Positions 24,071 through 32,693 of a DNA stretch of 64,000 nucleotides are shown here, one piece after another. Each line of letters begins with the position of its first letter. The first letter of the stretch is position 1. The notes below the pieces were generated by a model, which had not been told where the DNA came from, ran no database searches, and saw nothing but the letters and a program-made list of their open reading frames with translations. The stretch covers positions 1 to 64,000 of the forward strand of contig CASEHX010000028.1 of NCBI GenBank assembly GCA_949287905.1, read 5' to 3'. Made by a program: the position numbers and the translations under genes. The stretch comes from an uncultured Olsenella sp. (GTDB taxonomy: Bacteria; Actinomycetota; Coriobacteriia; Coriobacteriales; Atopobiaceae).

Positions 24071-24746
24071 TGTCGTGAACTCCTTCCTCGCCGAGTACGG
24101 CGAGCTTCTCACCGAGGGAACGCTCTCCACCATCGTCATGGTGCTCGTGCCCACGGCCATCTCCTATGTTCTGGGTCTTGCGCTCGGCGTGGTGCTCTAC
24201 CTCACCGCCCCCGGGTCGCTCCGTCCCATGCCCGCTCTCAACGCCGTGCTCGGATGGGTCGTCAACATCCTTCGGTCCTTCCCGTTCATCGTGCTCATGG
24301 TGTTCATCATCCCGTTCACGCGCGTGATCATGGGAACGGCGTCGGGGCTCTCGGGCATCATCCCGCCGCTCGTGCTCGCCACCACGCCCTTCATCGCGCG
24401 CATGATCGAGCAGTCGCTCGCCGAGGTCCCGCGCGAGAGCGTTGAGGCGGTCGAGGCCTGCGGGGCGAGCGTCCCGCGAATCGTCTTCTCGGTCCTTCTG
24501 CCCGAGGCGCTGCCCTCGATCGTCCGCGGCGTGGCCGTCGTGCTCATCGCCGTTCTCGGCTACACCGCCATGGCCGGTGCCATCGGCGCGGGCGGCCTCG
24601 GCGACATCGCCGTGCGCTACGGCTACTACCGTCGCGTGGACGAGGTCATGATCGTCGCCGTCATCGTGCTCGTCGTGATCGTCCAGGTCATCCAGAGCGT
24701 CTGCGACCTCGCGGCCCGCAAGGTCGACCATCGCACCCAGAGCTAG
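24063..24746 (+). CDS. metI: Methionine ABC transporter permease
   Basis: This 227-residue inner-membrane permease has five predicted helices and the coupling-helix motif ESVEAVEACGASVPRIV (EAA loop) that docks on MetN. It ends in AARKVDHR as is common in MetI. The ATG at 24063 overlaps the metN stop, indicating translational coupling. metQ follows 47 bp downstream. Confidence 0.94.
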
Positions 24747-24793
24747 CCCCCAACGTCTTGCCCAACCCCCTTCGCTTCCTAAGGAGAATCGCC

Positions 24794-25624
24794 ATGACCA
24801 GCATCACCCGCCGCTCGTTCCTCTCCGCCAGCGCCCTTCTCGCCGCCTCTTCCCTCGCCGCCTGCGGGGGCAACGCTCCCGAGGAGGACTCCGCCACCCT
24901 CACCGTGGCGGCGAGCCCCAGCCCCCACGCGGAGATCCTGAGCGAGTTTGCCGCCCCGCTGCTCGCCGAGCAGGGCATCACGCTCGAGGTCAAGGAGTAC
25001 ACCGACTACATCCTCCCCAACCAGGACACCACCTCCGGCGAGGTCGACTGCAACTACTTCCAGCACCTCAACTACCTCAACAACTACAACGAGGAGAACG
25101 GCACCGACCTCGTGAGCGTGGGCAAGATCCACTTTGAGCCGATGGGCGTCTTTGCCGGCAAGTCCAGCGACCTCGCCTCCATCGCCGACGGCGCCACCAT
25201 CACCATTCCCAACGACGCCACCAACGAGGGCCGAGCGCTGCTGCTGCTCCAGGAGCAGGGCCTGATCACGCTCTCCGAGGATGCCGGCATCACCGCCACC
25301 CCCAACGACATCGTTGACAACCCGCATAACATCAACTTCATCGAGCAGGAGGCGGCGATGCTGCCGTCCACCCTCGCCGACGCCGACTTCTCCGTGATCA
25401 ACGGCAACTATGCCATCGACGCGGGCCTCACCCTCGCCGACGCCGTCGCCCAGGAGAGCGCCGACTCCGACGTCATCCGCAACGAGTACGCCAACGTCAT
25501 CGTGACCACGCCGGACAAGGAGTCCGACGAGAAGATCGCGGCGCTCGTGGACGTGCTCACCACGGACGACTTCAAGGCCTACCTCGAGGAGACCTTCGGC
25601 GACTCCGTCCAGGCGGCCTTCTAG
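24794..25624 (+). CDS. metQ: Methionine-binding lipoprotein, NlpA family
   Basis: This 276-residue substrate-binding lipoprotein carries a Tat-type signal (TRRSFLSASALLA) and a lipobox LAAC with the lipidated cysteine at about residue 24. The mature part has NlpA-family blocks: VAASPSPHAEIL, EVDCNYFQHLNYL, FEPMGVFAGKS and VINGNYAIDAGL. It captures methionine outside the membrane and delivers it to MetI. Start by AAGGAGAATCGCC upstream, not the longer in-frame start. A strong terminator follows. Confidence 0.94.
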   Translation: MTSITRRSFLSASALLAASSLAACGGNAPEEDSATLTVAASPSPHAEILSEFAAPLLAEQGITLEVKEYTDYILPNQDTTSGEVDCNYFQHLNYLNNYNEENGTDLVSVGKIHFEPMGVFAGKSSDLASIADGATITIPNDATNEGRALLLLQEQGLITLSEDAGITATPNDIVDNPHNINFIEQEAAMLPSTLADADFSVINGNYAIDAGLTLADAVAQESADSDVIRNEYANVIVTTPDKESDEKIAALVDVLTTDDFKAYLEETFGDSVQAAF

Positions 25625-25660
25625 CGCTTCTGTGTCACCTTGCTTTATCGAGCGCCTTCG

Positions 25661-25702
25661 CTCCGGCCGGGATCAGAAAGGTCCCGGCCGGAGTGCGTTT
25701 TG
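25661..25702 (+). terminator. Rho-independent terminator of metNIQ
   Basis: CTCCGGCCGGGA (25661-25672) pairs exactly with TCCCGGCCGGAG (25682-25693); a TTTT-containing tail follows. It is 40 bp past the metQ stop. Confidence 0.85.
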
Positions 25703-25752
25703 CCCATCGACGACGACGAGGCGGCGCACCAGGCAAGGCGAGTCCCACCCGA

Positions 25753-25788
25753 AGCGCCCCTCGCTCCGCGCTTTCCTCGAGGGGCGCT
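25753..25788. repeat. 11-bp-arm hairpin upstream of yccF
   Basis: AGCGCCCCTCG (25753-25763) and CGAGGGGCGCT (25778-25788) are exact complements around a 14-nt loop. No U-run. It lies between the metQ terminator and the yccF promoter region. Confidence 0.5.
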
Positions 25789-25886
25789 GGCGGACCCGTT
25801 GCGTTGAGGGCGCCTGCCCGGGCATGGAGCGCGACGCGCGTGGTGTACGATTGGTCCCAGGTCAATCATCTGGAGGGAGCGTTGGA

Positions 25887-26255
25887 ATGGGCTGCCTGAG
25901 CGTCGTCTTCAACATCATCTGGATCCTCACGGGCGGCTGGTTGACGGCGCTCGCGTTCTTTCTCGCGGGCGTGCTCTGCTACATCACGATCATCGGCATC
26001 CCCCTCGGCAGGCAGGCGTTCAAGATGGCCCATCTCACGCTCGCGCCGTTTGGCAAGACGATCACGTATGGCGGCGGCGCCCCCTCGCTCATCGCCAACG
26101 TCATCTGGGTGGTGCTCGTTGGGCTCTGGACGGCAATCGGCTACGTCATAGAGGGCGCGCTCTTCTGCTGCACCATCGTCGGCATCCCATTTGGCCTGCA
26201 GCTCTTCAAGATGGCCAAGCTAGCCCTCTGCCCGTTTGGCGCCACGGTGAACTAG
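25887..26255 (+). CDS. YccF domain membrane protein
   Basis: This 122-residue protein has two related halves, each with a hydrophobic helix pair and the block G-I-P-x-G-x-Q-x-F-K-M-A (GIPLGRQAFKMAHL and GIPFGLQLFKMAKL). That is the YccF (DUF307) duplication. E. coli YccF is an inner-membrane protein of unknown role. GGAGGGAGC lies upstream of the ATG at 25887. Transcribed alone. Confidence 0.88.
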   Translation: MGCLSVVFNIIWILTGGWLTALAFFLAGVLCYITIIGIPLGRQAFKMAHLTLAPFGKTITYGGGAPSLIANVIWVVLVGLWTAIGYVIEGALFCCTIVGIPFGLQLFKMAKLALCPFGATVN

Positions 26256-26353
26256 GGCGGAGAAGGGCCATGGCGAGAAGGGCGGCCTGACGAAGGCCTG
26301 GCGTGCGTTTGCGAGACCTGGCGTTTCCATGGACAGCGGATGCGGAGGAAGTC

Positions 26354-26968
26354 ATGGCTGAGATGAGCTTCTCGGACTTTGTGTGGACGCGCGAGCCTGC
26401 GGCGTGGGTGGCGCGCGACGGTGCGCTCGAGGTGACCACGCTCCCGCACACCGACCTCTGGCAGCGCACCTATTATCACTTCCGTAACGACAACGCGCCC
26501 GTCTTTCAGGCGCGCACAGACGAGCGGTACTTCAGCTTCACGGTGCACACGGACTTCTCGCAGAGCAACCACCGCTTTGACCAGTGCGGCATTGTGATGT
26601 ACTTGGACTCAGAGAACTGGCTCAAGGCGTCCGTGGAGTACGAGAACGAGCGCTTCCAGCACCTGGGGAGTGTGGTCACCGACGGCGGTTGGTCGGACTG
26701 GGCCACGACGGAGATCCCCGCCGACGAGCGCGTGATGTGGTATCGGCTCTCCCGCCGCGAGGACGACTTCCGCATCGAGTGCTCTCGCGACGGTGAGACC
26801 TTCTCGCAGATGCGCGTCTGCCATCTGGCTGCAGCGACGGGTTCGGTGAGCTTTGGCGTCTACGCGTGCTCTCCCGAGGACTCATCGTTCACGGCGCGCT
26901 TTGAGTGCTTTGACTACGGCCCGTGCGCCTGGGCCGCCCACGACGGCCAGCAGCCGGACGAGGGATAG
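26354..26968 (+). CDS. DUF1349 family protein (concanavalin-like fold)
   Basis: This 204-residue soluble protein matches the DUF1349 family, a beta-sandwich related to lectin/glucanase folds. Recognisable blocks are WTREPAAW, YYHFRNDNAPVF, FDQCGIVMYLDSENWLKASVEYEN and GVYACSPEDSSFTARF. The family includes yeast YkpC/Ree1-like proteins linked to enolase regulation, but the molecular role in bacteria is unknown. Start chosen at 26354 because GGAGGAAG precedes it. It ends 30 bp before the AT-rich island. Confidence 0.85.
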   Translation: MAEMSFSDFVWTREPAAWVARDGALEVTTLPHTDLWQRTYYHFRNDNAPVFQARTDERYFSFTVHTDFSQSNHRFDQCGIVMYLDSENWLKASVEYENERFQHLGSVVTDGGWSDWATTEIPADERVMWYRLSRREDDFRIECSRDGETFSQMRVCHLAAATGSVSFGVYACSPEDSSFTARFECFDYGPCAWAAHDGQQPDEG

Positions 26969-27015
26969 GGGAGAAGGGTGCTCCTTTGCTGGTATCGTTA
27001 ACTTTTGTGAGAAAG

Positions 27016-27062
27016 AATTCGAGCTAGGCATATCCAAATTGGACCAGAGCCTAGCTCGAATT
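27016..27062. repeat. 14-bp perfect inverted repeat at the island edge
   Basis: AATTCGAGCTAGGC (27016-27029) is exactly complementary to GCCTAGCTCGAATT (27049-27062), with a 19-nt loop. It lies 126 bp beyond the stop of the large minus-strand gene, so it could be its transcript end or a trace of an insertion site. There is no U-run for a standard terminator. Confidence 0.65.
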
Positions 27063-27187
27063 TCATTCCAGCAAGTGATTCTATGGCATAGAATAATGTA
27101 ATTTGCACAGAACAATGTTGAAGCAACAGTTCAAAGCAATACACACATAATTAAAATGACGCTAAGGATGGAGAGTGCGGAGCCAGC

Positions 27188-30100
27188 TTAGTTTGATGGG
27201 CTATACTCAATAATCTCTTCCTCCTTAATATGTTTGACGTGTGAAACTTCGAAAGGATCTCTGGGGAATGACTTGAGTTTATCAATTAACTTATTCATTA
27301 AGCCTACTATTACTCTCCTAGAATGACCAATCGCTATATTACTTAGGAAAGATTGATAAAGTGCAGGAACACATTCATTCAGGTTGCAACTTTGCTGAGT
27401 GAGCCACCCCACAAAAGGATGAGACTTGTTAAGCAGAACACAACTTCCTAATACTATGCCGAGTTCAGATAGGGGAGCCATATCTAAGAAAATCAGGTTA
27501 GGTGGAAACTCGAGGTATTGAGTCTCGGGATTTTCTTCGCTTGGGCTGAGGTTTTTGGCATGCAATTCTCCATTCCAATCTTCAAAGACTGCAGAAACCT
27601 TGTATTGGGACTGAAGATGAAATAGGGCGAGCTTGCATAATAAACTAGGATCAGAAATTCCATCAACAGGAATGATTGCGAAACCATTTGCTTCGATCTC
27701 TTCATCAAGTTGACGGAATGATTTGCCAGCGATTAAAATATCATTTACCCATGATGGGTTTTTATTAAGAATCTCCTTACAGGTTTTACCAACAACGAAT
27801 GCATTAGTGCGATATATACTCAAATCGAATGGATGACGACTGCCTTCAAGTGTTAAGCCATTATCCTTGAGCTTATTCTCAATCAATTCAAGCGCAAACC
27901 TTGTTTCTACGGGAAGGTCTTTTAGTGAATTTCTTGCAAGGTTCGCTTCTGGTCTATATGAACCGTTAAGTAGCAGGAAGGACAAGTAAGAGGGAACAGA
28001 ATAACTTCCAAAAGGCCTCCTGTTCCTGCTTAAAATACCTTCGAAAGCCAGCTCATTTTCGTTAGTAGGGAAGGACGGAATACCTAAAACGGATAATAGT
28101 GCCCGCTCCTCGACAGACGCTTTTTCTAGGCTTATCGGAGGGGCTGTCTCTAGAGAGAAAAGAGAAGATATGCTTCTCGAATCCCCATCCTTAGAATTTA
28201 GGGAAGCATTGATAGAGCATGAGTCAGAGATTGATGTCGCAAAATATGCGCGTTTCCCGCTAATTTCAAATCGAGGCGCTCTCCTAATATCAATGCTAAA
28301 ATAGCCAGATTGGTCAGCCCCGTTGCGTTTGATGGTTATATATTTCCCATTATTATCACATTCTAGATCGCAAGAGATAATTATGCCGTTGACCTGCTTT
28401 GATTCTGTAAACCAATCAAGTGGAATGTACCGTATAACAACAGTCGGCTTATCCTTCCAGTCAAGTTCGGACAGGGAATATCTGATCCGTTCAAAAGCCT
28501 CATCTGAGATAGGGTAGCGATACTGTTTCAGCGGTTTGTTTCTGCCATCTGGATTAAGGGCATAAACTTTATCCATGAGTTCGGATTGGATAGGATAGAC
28601 GCGCTCGTCGCTTTCCCCGCTGTTATAAACTACTCTGACTCTTGGGAAGCAAACGTACTCGTCGAGCAGACTCCTAAACACGTCAGTCTCTCCAAAGGCA
28701 TACATATCGACCTTTACATAGACTGTCGTTCCTATTTCATGAGTGTTATCCTGATTCGGCGGTAAAGGCTTGTTGATGGATTCATCCCTAATAGGCGTCA
28801 GACCATGATGTGTCGCGTCAAGCTGTGACAAGACGTAGTAGCCGTGTAGCCCGGTAACATCGAGCCGGTAGACAGGGTTTGAATCCTTACCCTGGGAATA
28901 GCGGCGCGTAACAACCTCAAGCTGATTGTTTGAACCGCCCATGAAGCAGGAAAGAATTCCTATGCCAAAACGACTGATTGGCAAAGCTGTAGGGTCTCCC
29001 CCGCATGCAACGATGTCGCTTTTATATTCGTCAGAACAATAGTAGGAGCGTCCAACCTTAAGGAAATAGGATTCAATTGCGTGTTTGTCCATTCCGATTC
29101 CGTTATCGGTTATGGAGAACCACGCATACCTATAGTCTTTAGGGTCGTACCACGTCCGCACATCAATCCGACCATCTTCTTCGCTAAATGTGGAATCGAG
29201 CTGGACACGCGTAAGGACAGCGTCTATGGCGTTTTGAAGCAACTCTCGGACAAAGACCCCAGGCTTGTCGTAGAGACTTTCTCCAGAGAGTAGCTCGAGA
29301 ACTCCGTCTTGGTCCATCGTGAGACGGAAATCTCCGGTCTCATAACCCGTAGAGGAAGTCTTCCTCGTGACCATTGTCGGCAGATCGAAGCCGTTCCATT
29401 TGGTTACATGCCGGCTCAGGTATCCCCTGCAAACCTTGAGCTCCTCATCGACCCAGCCAAGATAACTGTTGATGTCGTGCTCAATTCCAGGGTTTGTGAA
29501 TTCTGCCGAGTAAAGAAGTACCCCGTCCTTCAGATGGAAGGAGCCGCTCCCATTCTTGATCCATTCGGTTGTGCTGGTTTTGTCTTCCTCGCTTACGGGA
29601 TTGTCGAGACCCTTGAACTCAAGGAGCCGCTTGGGTGCCCGGCTAGCGTCATAGTCAAGAATGTCGGACAGGCGGAGTAGAATCGCGCAGAAGGTAAGGT
29701 CGAGATCTGGGTCAACTACACGACTGGAACTATCTATTGTCGAGAGATCAAATCCGTGGCTTTTGCATAGTTCAAGCAGTTCGTTCTTGTGCAGAAGTTC
29801 TGATGTGAGCTCAAGACTCCAATTCTTGAGCTGCTCCGCCACTCTAGAGGGGTGATTCTCTCGAACATAGCTACGAAGCATCTCGTCTGAAACATTACCT
29901 GTTGACTTGAACTCAAGGTAGAACTTCGGATACTTCTCAAAGAATTTCTGCCAACTTTGATCAACCTCAGAGATGGCGAGCTTTCGCAGGGACTTCTTTT
30001 GTTCGTCATTCACCGCCATGCCGATATCATGACAGCAGGCTGACATGATCAGCATAGCGAGTTCACGGATAGACGCATCCTTCTTCTTTTTACCAAGCAG

Positions 30101-30298
30101 TTTTATCATCCAGTTGCATACGTTCTGAATGTGCTTCTCGTTGTGGAGTGTGAAGTTGGGGAAGAACTGATTGATGGTGCCTGCAAGGGCCTCCCCCTCG
30201 TCACAAACTTGCTTTACCGCCTCGACGAGGCCGGTTTTGTTTTCTTTTTTTGCGCGCTTGTTAAACAGTCTCCAAAGCTCGCTATCTGCATATCCCAT
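27188..30298 (-). CDS. HD domain fused to Hsp90-like (GHKL) ATPase, unknown system
   Basis: This protein of about 1036 residues starts with an HD-type phosphohydrolase-like domain: HNEKH near 52-56, CCHDIGM with H90-D91, H149 in ENHPSR and D212 in LRLSDILDYD. A GHKL ATPase of Hsp90 type follows: N-box ELLQNAID near 352-359, DNGIGMD near 398, SRFGIGILS near 443-451, and IGTTVYVKV. The remaining 500 residues are unrecognised. Lone HD-Hsp90 proteins are candidates for bacterial conflict (anti-phage) functions; that is inference from architecture and the island setting. The ATG at 30298 with AAGGTGG upstream is preferred over a GTG three codons earlier. Confidence 0.8.
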   Translation of the reverse strand: MGYADSELWRLFNKRAKKENKTGLVEAVKQVCDEGEALAGTINQFFPNFTLHNEKHIQNVCNWMIKLLGKKKKDASIRELAMLIMSACCHDIGMAVNDEQKKSLRKLAISEVDQSWQKFFEKYPKFYLEFKSTGNVSDEMLRSYVRENHPSRVAEQLKNWSLELTSELLHKNELLELCKSHGFDLSTIDSSSRVVDPDLDLTFCAILLRLSDILDYDASRAPKRLLEFKGLDNPVSEEDKTSTTEWIKNGSGSFHLKDGVLLYSAEFTNPGIEHDINSYLGWVDEELKVCRGYLSRHVTKWNGFDLPTMVTRKTSSTGYETGDFRLTMDQDGVLELLSGESLYDKPGVFVRELLQNAIDAVLTRVQLDSTFSEEDGRIDVRTWYDPKDYRYAWFSITDNGIGMDKHAIESYFLKVGRSYYCSDEYKSDIVACGGDPTALPISRFGIGILSCFMGGSNNQLEVVTRRYSQGKDSNPVYRLDVTGLHGYYVLSQLDATHHGLTPIRDESINKPLPPNQDNTHEIGTTVYVKVDMYAFGETDVFRSLLDEYVCFPRVRVVYNSGESDERVYPIQSELMDKVYALNPDGRNKPLKQYRYPISDEAFERIRYSLSELDWKDKPTVVIRYIPLDWFTESKQVNGIIISCDLECDNNGKYITIKRNGADQSGYFSIDIRRAPRFEISGKRAYFATSISDSCSINASLNSKDGDSRSISSLFSLETAPPISLEKASVEERALLSVLGIPSFPTNENELAFEGILSRNRRPFGSYSVPSYLSFLLLNGSYRPEANLARNSLKDLPVETRFALELIENKLKDNGLTLEGSRHPFDLSIYRTNAFVVGKTCKEILNKNPSWVNDILIAGKSFRQLDEEIEANGFAIIPVDGISDPSLLCKLALFHLQSQYKVSAVFEDWNGELHAKNLSPSEENPETQYLEFPPNLIFLDMAPLSELGIVLGSCVLLNKSHPFVGWLTQQSCNLNECVPALYQSFLSNIAIGHSRRVIVGLMNKLIDKLKSFPRDPFEVSHVKHIKEEEIIEYSPSN

Positions 30299-30475
30299 TT
30301 TGACCACCTTGCGAGAGTCTTGATGTTCAACTAAAAATTAGGCGGTCAAAGGGACATCGTCAATGAGGTCTTCGGGAAAAGGTGCGAGCGGGTGAGGATG
30401 GGCAACGACCACCCTTCGCTATTGGCATGAGTTGGCTATACGGATTGACCGTACCTATCCGGTCTTTTTCGCCTT

Positions 30476-30991
30476 CTACCGGTACGTCACCGTCTCCGAA
30501 AGCGACTTGCGGCTCTCGTGGTTGGGCAGCGGGCCCGTGCCCTCGGCGGCGTAGCCGAGGTCGAGCAGCATGAGGAGCTCCTCGTTCTCGGGCAGGGCCA
30601 GGCGCTCCTTGGCAACGTCAGGGTCAAAGCGGTTGAGCCAGCAGCTGTCCACGCCCGCATCGCAGGCGGCCAGGACCATGTGCGTGGCCACGATCGCGGC
30701 GTCCTCGATGCCGGAGTCGCGTGCGTCGCCGGGGTAGAGGTAGACGTTCGTGGTGTCGAAGGCCACGGCCAGGACCGTGGGCGCGCCGTAGCGGCAGGGC
30801 GTGAGCTCGTCCACGATGGCGAGCGCCTCGGCGCTCTGGAGCACGTAGACGTGCTGCTCCTGCAGGTTCTTGGCGGTGGGGGCAAGCCTGCCCGCCTCGA
30901 GGATCTTCTCGAGCGCCTCGGGCTCCACCTGACGGGTCTCGTCGTACTTCTTGCACGAGTAGCGCTTGGCGATGACGTCCCTGAACTCCAT
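30476..30991 (-). CDS. Nitroreductase family oxidoreductase
   Basis: This 171-residue FMN-binding protein begins EFRDVIAKRYSCKKYDE, the typical nitroreductase N-terminus with RYSCKKY in the FMN phosphate site. It continues APTAKNLQEQHVYVL, an internal dimer region, and a C-terminal LLDLGYAAEGTGPLPNHESRK. Such enzymes use NAD(P)H to reduce quinones, flavins or nitro compounds. The substrate is unknown. GGAGTGACGGGAC precedes the ATG. Transcribed alone. Confidence 0.9.
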   Translation of the reverse strand: MEFRDVIAKRYSCKKYDETRQVEPEALEKILEAGRLAPTAKNLQEQHVYVLQSAEALAIVDELTPCRYGAPTVLAVAFDTTNVYLYPGDARDSGIEDAAIVATHMVLAACDAGVDSCWLNRFDPDVAKERLALPENEELLMLLDLGYAAEGTGPLPNHESRKSLSETVTYR

Positions 30992-31146
30992 GTCCCGTCA
31001 CTCCTTCTTGATTGCCGACGGTCGGCTTCCCTCTTGCCATGATACGCCGTCAGAAGTCGTTGGGGCGCTATCGCCGCCCTTGTCGCCAATCCCGAGGGCG
31101 AACGCGTGGGCATACGTCTTCTGTGCCCTGTCGTTCCAGAGGGGGC

Positions 31147-31857
31147 CTAGGGCTTTGCGCCCTCCAGAAACGTCCTCACCGCCTCGGTCTCCTGAGGGTC
31201 CCCTCGTTTGAGTGCACGCGCCTGCATGAAGGCGGTGTCGAGGATTTCGGTCACGAGCTTTGGGTGAGCGCATAGCACGGAGCTGGGTATCGGGAGCGCA
31301 AGGAAGCTCTCCTCGCGCAGGGCCCAGTTGACGCCCGCCAGGTTATAGAGCACCGATTGGTCCCGCTTGGCGCCGGTCACGAGATAGGGCGTTCCGTCGA
31401 CCACCGCCTTTCCGGTGAGGGCGGCGTAGGGCAGGGCGATGACACTGCTGCCGTTGTCGCAGGCGATGCCGGCCTTGCCGAGGGTTATGGTGAGCATGGG
31501 AGAGTGCTTCTTCCCGGCAAGGAAATCACGAAGCGGCTCGACGGTGCGACGACAGCGCATGTGCGTGATGGCTCCCGGGCGCACGGCAGAGAAGACGCCG
31601 AACGCCGTCAGGGCAAGAAAGAGCACAATGGCCGGAAACACGTTGCTGAGCTTGCCCTCCGAGAGAAGGGTGTCAAGCGTCCCCATGTAGGCCGGGTACG
31701 CGATCGCCACGACTCCGCCGATCGCCCAGATTCCGCAGAAGAAGGCGCAGGCAACCCCGAGCTTTCTGATGTACGCGTCGTTCTGCGCCCGCAGCATTCC
31801 CAGCGCAAGGCCCTCGTCGATTGGGACGTCCCAGCTTATGCCGTCAATGCTCTCCAT
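31147..31857 (-). CDS. Membrane protein of unknown function, two helices near the N-terminus
   Basis: This 236-residue protein has two hydrophobic helices (about residues 34-58 and 77-95) and a C-terminal soluble domain of about 130 residues. I do not recognise the family. The soluble part (KHSPMLTITLGKAGIACDNGSSVIALPYAAL...) resembles YcxB-like PH-type domains in pattern only. The start was set at 31857 since AGAGGATGGCAG precedes it. The longer reading begins upstream without a good ribosome site. Confidence 0.6.
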   Translation of the reverse strand: MESIDGISWDVPIDEGLALGMLRAQNDAYIRKLGVACAFFCGIWAIGGVVAIAYPAYMGTLDTLLSEGKLSNVFPAIVLFLALTAFGVFSAVRPGAITHMRCRRTVEPLRDFLAGKKHSPMLTITLGKAGIACDNGSSVIALPYAALTGKAVVDGTPYLVTGAKRDQSVLYNLAGVNWALREESFLALPIPSSVLCAHPKLVTEILDTAFMQARALKRGDPQETEAVRTFLEGAKP

Positions 31858-32042
31858 CTGCCATCCTCTCCGCAGGTCTTTGGCGACTCTATCACTGCGG
31901 TGCTCGGATTTGGTAAGGGATGAATCAGCTCTTTTGTCGGGCGTCTCCGGCACGCTCCTCCCGGGGAGCTCGTCCGATCCTCGGCGTCCCAGAGGGATAT
32001 GATGCAGGGTGCCCGCACATTGCCGAGAGGAACGGACCGCCC

Positions 32043-32672
32043 ATGACCGCGCTCGACCTCATGCGCTCAGACGCGCCATACGCCGTGAGCTACCTCGACA
32101 TGCCCAACGACCTGCAGCCGCGCGCGCAGCGCCTCTGCTGGCGCTTCAACCAGCTGGATCCCGCGGACACCGAGGCGCGAGACCAGATCCTTGGCGAGCT
32201 CTTCGGCACGTGGCACCCGCGCGCCGTGGTCAAGCCCACGTTCCGTTGCGACTACGGCTTCAACATCCACTTTCACGGCTTTGCGCTTGTGAACTACAAC
32301 TGCACGTTCCTGGACACCTCGCCCATCAACGTTGGCGAGGGCGCGTTTGTCGCGCCGGGCTGCGTGCTCGCATGCGCGGGTCATGCCGTCCACCCGGAGC
32401 AGCGCACGGAGGGCATTCAGACCTCGGCCCCCATCACGCTGGGCAGCAACGTCTGGCTTGGCGCCAACGTTACCGTCTGCGGGGGCGTCACCATCGGCGA
32501 CGGCAGCGTGATAGGGGCGGGGAGCGTGGTCACGCGCGACGTTCCCGCCGGCGTGATCGCGGCCGGCGTGCCCTGTCGCGTGCTGCGTCCCATCGACGAG
32601 CGAGACCGGGTGACGCCCCTCGCCATGGGAGAGACGTCACCCGGTCCTTCTCGCCCTGACCTGAATTTGTGA
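32043..32672 (+). CDS. Maltose/galactoside O-acetyltransferase-like, left-handed beta-helix
   Basis: This 209-residue hexapeptide acetyltransferase has the N-terminal Mac helix (QRLCWRFNQLDPADTEARDQIL). The beta-helix repeats end in INVGEGAFVAPGC, ITLGSNVWLGANVTVCGGVTIGDGSVIGAGSVV, with a catalytic His in ACAGHAVHP. Family members move acetyl from acetyl-CoA to sugars such as maltose, galactosides or Nod factors. Trimeric and cytoplasmic by family knowledge. The acceptor here is unknown. Confidence 0.92.
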   Translation: MTALDLMRSDAPYAVSYLDMPNDLQPRAQRLCWRFNQLDPADTEARDQILGELFGTWHPRAVVKPTFRCDYGFNIHFHGFALVNYNCTFLDTSPINVGEGAFVAPGCVLACAGHAVHPEQRTEGIQTSAPITLGSNVWLGANVTVCGGVTIGDGSVIGAGSVVTRDVPAGVIAAGVPCRVLRPIDERDRVTPLAMGETSPGPSRPDLNL

Positions 32673-32693
32673 GCCTCGGCTCTTTACGCGTCC

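Larger units (their letters stand above)
26985..30360. other. AT-rich genomic island with one large gene
   Basis: Base composition shifts abruptly from the GC-rich background to AT-rich sequence near 26985 and back near 30360. Codon use in the single gene inside follows this shift (many AAA, ATT, TTA). This is typical of horizontal acquisition. No integrase, transposase or tRNA is seen at either edge; a 14-bp inverted repeat lies at the left edge. Confidence 0.8.

Noticed and set aside
30308..30475. tRNA or attachment site at the right edge of the AT-rich island
   Set aside because: No cloverleaf and no direct repeat matching the left edge could be found by eye.
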